Origin: FEN-1191 sp964528845
GTDB taxonomy: Bacteria; Pseudomonadota; Gammaproteobacteria; Steroidobacterales; Steroidobacteraceae
Length of the DNA stretch: 64,000 bases
Direction: 5' to 3'
NCBI GenBank assembly: GCA_964528845.1
Contig: CAZGVE010000001.1
Span: 1 to 64,000, forward strand
In this document: positions 58,218 to 64,000 of the stretch, in pieces
How positions within the stretch are numbered: the first letter of the stretch is position 1
How the letters are laid out: each line of letters opens with the position of its first letter
The notes under the pieces: model-generated
Seen by the model: only the letters and a program-made list of their open reading frames with translations
Told to the model about the DNA's origin: nothing
Database searches by the model: none
Position numbers and translations under genes: made by a program

Positions 58218-59267
58218 CTAGCGGGGCCCGTCGTCCCGCTGCAGCAACCCCTCGCGCCACAGCGAGTACAGCACCGCCAGGATGACCGGTCCCACGAACA
58301 GGCCGATCACGCCGAAGGCACCGAGTCCTCCGAGGGCGCCGAACATCGAGAGCAGGAACGGCAGGCGCGACGCGCCGCTGAGCAGGAATGAACGCACCAC
58401 GCTGTCGACCGCGTTCATGGCGATCAGGCACCAGATCAGCAGCGCGATCGCCGCGCTGGTATGCCCGGTCGCGAACAGCCACACGACGACCGCGCCCCAG
58501 GCGAAGTTGACCGCAAACGGAATCAGCGCCGCGAGCGTAGTCACGGCCGTAGTCACGAGCGGCGCGGGCACCCCCGCCACCCAGTAGCCGAGGCCTGCGA
58601 GGGCACCCTGCGCCAGCGCGCACAGCACCAGGCTCAGCAGCACCGCCTTGACGGTCGCGCCGCTGGCCTGCACGTAGAGATCCGCACGCGCACCGATGAA
58701 CCGCCGCAGTACGGTATGGATCTGGCGCGCCATGGCTTCGCCGTCGATATACATGAAGAACAGGCTGATGACCGTGATACCGAGCTTGAACAGGTTGCGA
58801 CCGACGTTGCCGAGCAACGAGCCCACCTGGCCGTAGGAGCTGTTGAGCAGGCCGCGCAGCGCGTTGTTCATCGCGTCAGGGTCGCCCGTCCAGCGCGCGT
58901 TGAGCTCGGCCAGGCGCGCTCCGAGCAGCGGCAGGCGCAACAGGAAGTCCGGCACGCGCAGGCCGCTCGCGAAGTAGGCCTGCGCGCTGCGAAAGGCATC
59001 CACTGCCTCCGGTCGCAGCAGCAGGAACACGGACGCCATCGGCAGGATCACCGCCAGCGTGAGCAGCAGCGTCATCAGCAGCGCCGCCGGCGTACGCGCG
59101 CCGCGGAACAGACGGATGAAGTACTGGTAGGGGGACCAGCTGACGTAGGCCAGGATGGCCGCCCAGAGCAGCGGTACCAGGAAGGACTGCAGGACCGCAA
59201 ATCCGAGCAGCAGTAGCACTGCGAGCAGCGCGGCGATCGCGGCCTGCCGGATCCAGCCCGACTCCAT
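58218..59267 (-). CDS. AI-2E family (PerM/TqsA-like) transporter
   Basis: This 349-residue polytopic protein has the family core. Segments are FAVLQSFLVPLLWAAILAYVSWSPYQ, the cytoplasmic-side soluble loop around DPDAMNNALRGLLNSSYG, the conserved FFMYIDGEAMARQIHTVLRRFIG, and GVPAPLVTTAVTTLAALIPF with FGVIGLFVGPVILAVLYSLW. Members include AI-2 exporters and Na+/H+ antiporters, so substrate cannot be inferred. Its ATG overlaps the ilvA stop by one base (TGATG), consistent with reinitiation. Confidence 0.9.
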   Translation of the reverse strand: MESGWIRQAAIAALLAVLLLLGFAVLQSFLVPLLWAAILAYVSWSPYQYFIRLFRGARTPAALLMTLLLTLAVILPMASVFLLLRPEAVDAFRSAQAYFASGLRVPDFLLRLPLLGARLAELNARWTGDPDAMNNALRGLLNSSYGQVGSLLGNVGRNLFKLGITVISLFFMYIDGEAMARQIHTVLRRFIGARADLYVQASGATVKAVLLSLVLCALAQGALAGLGYWVAGVPAPLVTTAVTTLAALIPFAVNFAWGAVVVWLFATGHTSAAIALLIWCLIAMNAVDSVVRSFLLSGASRLPFLLSMFGALGGLGAFGVIGLFVGPVILAVLYSLWREGLLQRDDGPR

Positions 59268-60790
59268 CAGGCGCCCAGGAAGAGTCGGTAGGCGGAATTG
59301 CCGGACTCGTCCTGGTATGGATAGCGCAACTCGTTGAGATGGCGCACGAAATCGGCGCGTTCGGCGGCAGGCACCTGGATGCCGGCCAGTACACGTCCGT
59401 AGTCCGAGCCGTGATTGCGGTAGTGGAACAGGCTGATGTTCCACTTGGAACCGATCGCCTGCAGGAAGCGCAGCAACGCGCCCGGACGTTCTGGGAATTC
59501 GAAGCGATAGAGCAGCTCATCTGCCTGGCCAGTGGCGCTCGTGCGGCCGCCGATCATGTAGCGCACGTGCAGCTTGGCCATCTCGTTGCCGCTCATGTCG
59601 GTTACCGCGTAGCCGGCGGCGCGCAGCTGCGTCATCACGGCCGTGCACTCCGCATGGCCCTGCGTGAGGCCAAAACCGACGAATACGCGCGCCAGTTCGC
59701 TGCCCTGGTAGCGATAATTGAATTCAGTGATGTTGCGCTGTCCGAGCGCATCGCAGAACGCCAGGAAGCTTCCCTTGCGCTCCGGTATCTCGACTGCGAG
59801 CAGACCTTCGCGCTCGCCACCGATGTCGGCGCGTTCCGCCACATAGCGCAGGCGGTCGAAGTTCATGTTGGCGCCGCTGTTGATCGCCACCAGCCGCGCA
59901 TCGCGCAGGCCGGAACGTGCGACGTAGTGCTTGATGCCGGCAACGGCGAGCGCACCCGCGGGCTCCTGGATCGAGCGGGTATCCTCGAAGATGTCCTGGA
60001 TCGCCGAACATATCGCGTCGGTATCGACCAGTACGATCTCATCGACATAGCGGCGCGCCAGCGCGAAGGTCTCCTCCCCGACCCGGCGCACCGCCACGCC
60101 GTCGGCGAACACGCCAACGCGATCGAGCGTCACGCGCTTGCCTGCGCGCAGCGACTCGTACATCGAAGCCGCATCGTCGGGCTCCACGCCGATCACCTTG
60201 ACCCGCGGATAGACCTGCTTGATGTAGGCGGCGATTCCTGCGATGAGACCGCCGCCGCCCACGGGTACGAACACTGCGTCGAGCGCACCGGCCGTCTGCC
60301 GCACGAGTTCCATCCCGATCGTGCCCTGGCCGGCGATCACGTCCGGATCATCGAACGGATGCACGAACAGCATTGCACGTTCGCGCGCGAGTACCAGCGC
60401 CCGCTCGTAGGCCGCATCGTAGCTGTCGCCGGAGAGCACCACCTCGCCGCCGAGATCGATGACCGCCTGGACCTTGATCGCGGGCGAGGTCTCCGGCATC
60501 ACGATGACCGCGGGTACCGAGCGCCGCCGCGCGGCCAGTGCGACGCCCTGCGCGTGGTTGCCCGCGGAGGCGCAGATCACGCCGCGTGCCGCGACCGCCG
60601 GCGACAGTTGCGCGATCTTGTTGTAGGCGCCCCGCAGCTTGAATGAGAACACCGGCTGCAGGTCTTCGCGCTTGAAGAAGATCTGATTGCCGAGCCGGCG
60701 GGACAGGCGCGGGGCCGGATCGAGCGGTGACTCGATCGCGACGTCGTAGACGCGCGCCTTGAGTACGCGCTGCAGGTAATCGTCCGTCAT
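59267..60790 (-). CDS. ilvA: Threonine ammonia-lyase, biosynthetic, with two ACT-like domains
   Basis: This 507-residue PLP enzyme converts threonine to 2-oxobutanoate, the first step of isoleucine synthesis. K51 in SFKLRGAYN holds PLP, the phosphate loop is VGGGGLIAGIA, and SAGNHAQGVALAA lies in the active site. Two regulatory ACT-like domains follow (about 328-400 and 420-505), the arrangement feedback-inhibited by isoleucine and activated by valine. No attenuator is visible in the short upstream region. It is the first gene of a run with the AI-2E permease, MFS and PA0069 genes. Confidence 0.95.
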   Translation of the reverse strand: MTDDYLQRVLKARVYDVAIESPLDPAPRLSRRLGNQIFFKREDLQPVFSFKLRGAYNKIAQLSPAVAARGVICASAGNHAQGVALAARRRSVPAVIVMPETSPAIKVQAVIDLGGEVVLSGDSYDAAYERALVLARERAMLFVHPFDDPDVIAGQGTIGMELVRQTAGALDAVFVPVGGGGLIAGIAAYIKQVYPRVKVIGVEPDDAASMYESLRAGKRVTLDRVGVFADGVAVRRVGEETFALARRYVDEIVLVDTDAICSAIQDIFEDTRSIQEPAGALAVAGIKHYVARSGLRDARLVAINSGANMNFDRLRYVAERADIGGEREGLLAVEIPERKGSFLAFCDALGQRNITEFNYRYQGSELARVFVGFGLTQGHAECTAVMTQLRAAGYAVTDMSGNEMAKLHVRYMIGGRTSATGQADELLYRFEFPERPGALLRFLQAIGSKWNISLFHYRNHGSDYGRVLAGIQVPAAERADFVRHLNELRYPYQDESGNSAYRLFLGA

Positions 60791-60862
60791 GGGCTCCCGA
60801 GTCCGGCGTCCTGGCCGCGCAGCTTAAGCCATTCGCGACGGCGGCGCCTCAAGCCTGGCCGT

Positions 60863-61573
60863 TCAGTCGGGCTTGATGACGAAGCGATACTGGAGCTTGC
60901 CGAAACCGACCAGGTCGCCTTCGCGCAGCGTGCGCCGGGTGACCGCCTCGCCGTTCACGAACGTGCCGTTGGTGCTGTGCAGATCCTCAACCACGGTGTC
61001 CGAGCCGGCCAGCAGCAGCACCGCGTGATGCCGGCTCACGAAATCCGCCTCGACCCGCAGGTCGTTGTCCGGCGTACGTCCGACCGTGGTCCGGCGCGTC
61101 AGCACGTGCACGATGCCGTTGGCGCCCTCAGTCCGCACCAGCAGCCGTTTTGGCAACGCCTCGTCCGGCCGTGCCGGCGCAGCCGGGGGCGTCGCATTCC
61201 GCGCCTGCAGCTGCTCGAGCTGTGTCCGGGCCTGCAGCAACTGCGCGCGTAGCGCTTCGAGCTGACCTTCGAGATCCTTGAGCTGTCCGTCGCGTTGTGA
61301 GAGCTGCGACTCCAGAGCCGCGAGCCGCCCGTCCCTTGCGCTAAGCTGCTGCACGAGCTCGGACAGCTGGCGCTCGAGGCCGCCTCGATCGTATTCCGGA
61401 ATCGTCTGCTCGGCAGGCCCGATGCGCTCATCCCCTAGTGGGGGCAGGATGCGCCACGAATCAGTGGCCGCGAGGCCGTCCGCATGCGCGGCGGCGTTGC
61501 TGGCCGGGAGAGTAGGCATCTCGGCCGTGCATTCGAGGTCCACCCGCCCGGGAGCGTTGGGTTCCGTGGGCAT
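60863..61573 (-). CDS. FHA-domain protein with coiled coil
   Basis: This 236-residue protein has a disordered acidic N-terminus (about 1-60) and a long heptad coiled coil (about 65-128, QLSELVQQLSARDGRLAALE and onward). Its C-terminal FHA domain (about 148-236) has the phosphothreonine-binding set TVGRTPDNDLRV, SRHHAVL and STNGTFVNG. It should recognise phosphothreonine on partners and dimerise through the coil. No kinase gene is in the window. It lies 19 bp downstream of the degenerate hydrolase gene on the same strand. Confidence 0.88.
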   Translation of the reverse strand: MPTEPNAPGRVDLECTAEMPTLPASNAAAHADGLAATDSWRILPPLGDERIGPAEQTIPEYDRGGLERQLSELVQQLSARDGRLAALESQLSQRDGQLKDLEGQLEALRAQLLQARTQLEQLQARNATPPAAPARPDEALPKRLLVRTEGANGIVHVLTRRTTVGRTPDNDLRVEADFVSRHHAVLLLAGSDTVVEDLHSTNGTFVNGEAVTRRTLREGDLVGFGKLQYRFVIKPD

Positions 61574-61592
61574 AACCGGGGCCGACGCGACC

Positions 61593-62201
61593 CTACGGCA
61601 GACCCAGGAAGTCGCGCAGCTGGGCGGCCTGGTTCTCCAGTTGCCCGCCCTCGCCGGTGCGATCCTGGGCGGCGCGCAAGTCGATCACCAGCGAAGGATG
61701 ACGCAGCGCCTGGGCCTCGGCGCGCACTGCATCGGTAGGGGGAGAGAGCACGATGCGCCCGACCTGGGAGGGGCGCAGACGCGCCAGCGCGACCGCGACG
61801 GCAACGCCGCCTTCGTGTGCCAGCAGGTCGATGCGCCGCAGGTGCATCGAGTCGAGGAAATCGGAGAGTGCGGCCGCCAGATCGGACACGTCGGCCGTCC
61901 CGGGTGGCGGGTCGGATTCGCCGCTGCCCGGCAGATCGGGCGCGTAGACCGAACGGTCGCGCCCCAGCGGCAGCAGCAGCGGATCGAAGAAGCGGCCGGA
62001 TCCGGGGGAGCCCGGCACGCACAGCAGCGGCGTGGCCTCATCGAAGCCACCGCCTCCCGGGATCGCGTAGCGCATGTGCAGCTGCCCATAGCGGCAGTCG
62101 AAGTAGGCGCGACGCACGCGCGTCTCGGCCGGGGCGGGTGTGGTGGCACGTCGGGCTCTGATCATCTGCGGCATCACCCTTGAGGTCCTGCGAACACACA
62201 T
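61593..62201 (-). CDS. Short alpha/beta-hydrolase-fold protein lacking the nucleophile serine
   Basis: The 202-residue sequence follows an alpha/beta hydrolase: PLLCVPGSPGSGRFF as oxyanion loop, YAPDLPGSGESDPPPG, and the elbow region IDLLAHEGGVAVAVALARL. At the nucleophile position (residue 130) there is Glu instead of Ser, Cys or Asp, giving A-H-E-G-G. The chain ends before the region that would carry the catalytic His and the late Asp. It is therefore probably non-catalytic or degenerate. The start is uncertain among ATGs at 62201, 62174 and 62165; none has a convincing ribosome binding site. Confidence 0.7.
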   Translation of the reverse strand: MCVRRTSRVMPQMIRARRATTPAPAETRVRRAYFDCRYGQLHMRYAIPGGGGFDEATPLLCVPGSPGSGRFFDPLLLPLGRDRSVYAPDLPGSGESDPPPGTADVSDLAAALSDFLDSMHLRRIDLLAHEGGVAVAVALARLRPSQVGRIVLSPPTDAVRAEAQALRHPSLVIDLRAAQDRTGEGGQLENQAAQLRDFLGLP

Positions 62202-62384
62202 TCATCGTCCGACATGGCCGGATCGACGGGCTGGCCGACGATTATTCCGCAATCGCGCGCGCCGGCTTGCGACCCACTGCCCAACTTCGCGTGAGCAAGT
62301 CCCTGGCGTGTCGACATAACGGGGCACGCTCCACCCCGTGTGATTCTGCGTCGGCCGCCGGGCCGCAGCAACCGCTGGAAAACC

Positions 62385-62392
62385 TATATAGT
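62385..62392 (+). promoter_or_regulatory. Candidate -10 element for fbp
   Basis: TATATAGT is an unusually AT-rich patch in this GC-rich DNA and ends seven bases before the fbp ATG (62399). If used as -10, transcription would start at about the start codon. There is no Shine-Dalgarno in front of the ATG, which fits a leaderless mRNA; the -35 region is not consensus. Confidence 0.4.
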
Positions 62393-62398
62393 CGGGTC

Positions 62399-63433
62399 AT
62401 GTCCAGCGCGCCCGGCCCCGTCAATACCGAGATCCCGGCGGGCTCGCGCCACCACGGCAATGCCCCCGTCACGCTTCAGGCGCACATGCTGCAGCAGCAG
62501 GCGGTCCACCCGCAGGCGACGGGCACGTTCTCATGGATACTCTCGGCGCTGTCGATCTCGGCCAAGATCATTGCCGCCAGGGTGCGCTGCGCGCGACTCG
62601 AGGACGTGCTCGGCCAGGCCGGCAGCCAGAACGTGCAGGGCGAGCAGCAGCAGAAGCTCGATGTGATCGCCAACGAGGTGCTGCTACGTACGCTCGGGGG
62701 GCGCGAAGGAGTCGCGATCGTTGCCTCGGAGGAGAACGAGGAACCGGTCATCCTGCGCACGGCGCGCGCGGGTGAGCAAAAGTATTGCGTGCTGTTCGAT
62801 CCGCTGGACGGTTCCTCGAACCTGGACGTGTGCGGCGCCGTAGGCACCATTTTCAGCATTCTGCGCCATGATCCGAGGCTGCGACCCGAGGATTCTTTGC
62901 TGCAGAGCGGGATGCGGCAGGTCGCCGCGGGTTACGTGCTGTACGGATCCTCCACCGTGTTCGTGCTGAGTGTGGGCGCCGGCGTGGACATGTTCGTGCT
63001 CGATCCACTGATCGGCGCGTTCGTGCGCGTGGCCGAGCAGCTGCGCATACCCGCCACGAACCCGACCTACTCGGTAAACGAGGGCAACAGCCGCAGTTTC
63101 CCCGACGGCTACCGGCGCTACCTGGACTGGGCGCAGGAACGCGGCTACTCGAGCCGCTACGTCGGCGCAATGGTCGCCGACGCCCATCGCATCCTGCTCA
63201 AGGGCGGAGTATTCCTGTATCCGCCCACGGCCAAGGCGCCGCAGGGCAAGCTGCGCCTCATGTACGAGGCCAATCCGATCGGCATGATCATCGAGCAGGC
63301 CGGCGGCAAGGCCTATGCCGGTCCGGGACGACCCATCCTGGAAATTGCCCCGGGCGGCATTCATGAGCGCACTCCGGTGATCCTCGGCAGCACGGCGGAG
63401 GTAGATCACGTGCTGCGTCACCTCCAGGCCTGA
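62399..63433 (+). CDS. fbp: Fructose-1,6-bisphosphatase class I
   Basis: This 344-residue enzyme hydrolyses fructose 1,6-bisphosphate to fructose 6-phosphate in gluconeogenesis. The metal site is plain: SEENEEPV and the signature LFDPLDGSSNLDV near 135-147. AAGYVLYGSSTVFV, YSVNEGNSRSF, YSSRYVGAMVADAHRILLKGGVFLYP and NPIGMIIEQAGG follow. An N-terminal extension of about 25 residues (MSSAPGPVNTEIPAG) precedes the family core. An earlier in-frame ATG (62180) adds 73 residues of unlikely sequence. Confidence 0.95.
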   Translation: MSSAPGPVNTEIPAGSRHHGNAPVTLQAHMLQQQAVHPQATGTFSWILSALSISAKIIAARVRCARLEDVLGQAGSQNVQGEQQQKLDVIANEVLLRTLGGREGVAIVASEENEEPVILRTARAGEQKYCVLFDPLDGSSNLDVCGAVGTIFSILRHDPRLRPEDSLLQSGMRQVAAGYVLYGSSTVFVLSVGAGVDMFVLDPLIGAFVRVAEQLRIPATNPTYSVNEGNSRSFPDGYRRYLDWAQERGYSSRYVGAMVADAHRILLKGGVFLYPPTAKAPQGKLRLMYEANPIGMIIEQAGGKAYAGPGRPILEIAPGGIHERTPVILGSTAEVDHVLRHLQA

Positions 63434-63459
63434 ACGCGGCACGCAGTCGTTCCCGATCG

Positions 63460-64000
63460 ATGCGATGCTGCATTCGTCGACCCATCGAGTGGCACCACGC
63501 TCTGACGGTGCTGCTCGCCGCCGTGTTGTGTGGCGCGCCATGTTGCGACCCGGTGCTCGCGGCTTCGCCGCAAGCCGAGCCTATTCCATCGGACGCCGAG
63601 CTCGAGGCCAGCGGTGCGCGCATCGGTGCGATCGAGATCGATCGCCAGCAGATCTTCAATCTCCGGGATCCGCGCGAGGACTACTGGCTGTACAGCCTCG
63701 CTGATCACCTGCACGAGAACACGCGCGAATCCGCGATCCGTGCCCGGCTGCTGATCCGCACCGGCCAACCCTATTCGCGGGCCCTGATCGATGAGACCGC
63801 ACGCATCCTGCGCAGCAGCGCGCCGTACGTGCGCGAACCCGATATTCGGCCCGTGCGCTACCACGACGGCGTGGTGGACATCGGGATCGTCACGCACGAT
63901 GTCTGGACGCTGTCGCCGGCTTTCAACTTCGGGCGCAGCGGGGGCACCAACAGCACCAACTTCAACATCTCCGACGCGAACCTGTTGGGGTTCGGCAAGT
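63460..64000 (+). CDS. Omp85/POTRA-type outer-membrane protein, 5' part only (runs off window)
   Basis: The frame from ATG 63460 stays open for 180 codons to the window end. It encodes a Cys-containing signal peptide (about 1-40, ending LAA). A POTRA-like region follows: IGAIEIDRQQIFNLRDPREDYWLYSLADHLHENTRESAIRARLLIRTGQPYS in pieces, then LIDETARILRSSAPYV and VDIGIVTHDVWTLSPAFNFGRSGG. This matches the N-terminal part of BamA/TamA-like surface-antigen proteins, whose C-terminal barrel must lie beyond 64000. It follows fbp by 26 bp. A specific transport role cannot be assigned. Confidence 0.78.
   Translation, partial: MRCCIRRPIEWHHALTVLLAAVLCGAPCCDPVLAASPQAEPIPSDAELEASGARIGAIEIDRQQIFNLRDPREDYWLYSLADHLHENTRESAIRARLLIRTGQPYSRALIDETARILRSSAPYVREPDIRPVRYHDGVVDIGIVTHDVWTLSPAFNFGRSGGTNSTNFNISDANLLGFGK

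Noticed and set aside
1..64000. Prophage, integron, insertion sequence or defence island
   Set aside because: No integrase, transposase, terminase, toxin-antitoxin, restriction or CRISPR gene was found; the content is core metabolism and envelope functions.

Overview
This is a GC-rich chromosomal stretch (roughly two-thirds G+C by eye) from a Pseudomonadota bacterium, most likely a soil or freshwater gamma- or betaproteobacterium. The evidence is the OmpA-type porin with polyproline linker, HrpB, YgiQ, PA0069-type radical SAM protein, MprF/AcvB pair, DUF2844/DUF3443 pair, TonB-receptor remnant and class I fructose bisphosphatase. The exact order cannot be fixed from sequence alone. It is a draft assembly: two runs of exactly 100 N (3741-3840 and 7751-7850) are scaffold gaps. 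The second is flanked by a perfect 55-bp duplication and is almost certainly a false gap.

Layout. 1-7 kb (minus strand): small membrane proteins, a membrane M48 peptidase with a DUF898/YjgN partner, a DsbA-like oxidoreductase cut by the first gap, a MOSC protein and an OmpA-family porin. 7-9.4 kb (plus): a di-iron ferritin-like protein, a small protein made of 12-residue repeats (behind the false gap) and an FAD amine-oxidase-like enzyme. 9.4-19.7 kb: a giant FAD/Fe-S oxidoreductase (DUF3683 type), the DUF2844/DUF3443 pair, an M28 peptidase coupled to a glycosyltransferase, NnrU and a CAP protein. 19.7-25.2 kb: lhr-dinB, translationally coupled. 25.3-35.4 kb: YceI, type II NADH dehydrogenase, secreted metallo-beta-lactamase-fold protein, beta-propeller, periplasmic methyltransferase, TonB-receptor remnant, MATE pump, BLUF photoreceptor, SRPBCC protein, diguanylate cyclase and a CAU-anticodon tRNA. 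35.5-47.2 kb: thioredoxin-like lipoprotein, beta-class GST and a compact five-gene minus-strand run ygiQ-DUF423-mprF-acvB-hrpB. 47.3-55.1 kb: a double-length UvrA paralogue with a small zinc protein, then a SPOR-like protein behind a cyclic-di-GMP-I riboswitch. 55.1-64 kb: SDR-like protein, the tight run ilvA-AI-2E permease-MFS-PA0069 radical SAM, FHA protein, a nucleophile-less alpha/beta hydrolase, fbp, and the 5' part of an Omp85/POTRA-type outer-membrane gene running off the window.

How the parts fit. This is mostly core and envelope biology rather than a mobile or defence island; I see no integrase, transposase, phage or CRISPR. Three elements point to cyclic-di-GMP signalling: a BLUF photoreceptor, a GGDEF cyclase with an intact inhibitory site, and the riboswitch in front of the SPOR-like gene. 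Envelope charge control is represented by mprF (aminoacyl-phosphatidylglycerol synthesis and flipping) overlapping acvB (its likely hydrolase). The strongest items for follow-up are the riboswitch and its unusual target, the 12-residue-repeat protein, the four-ATPase UvrA, and several non-canonical starts and degenerate genes.
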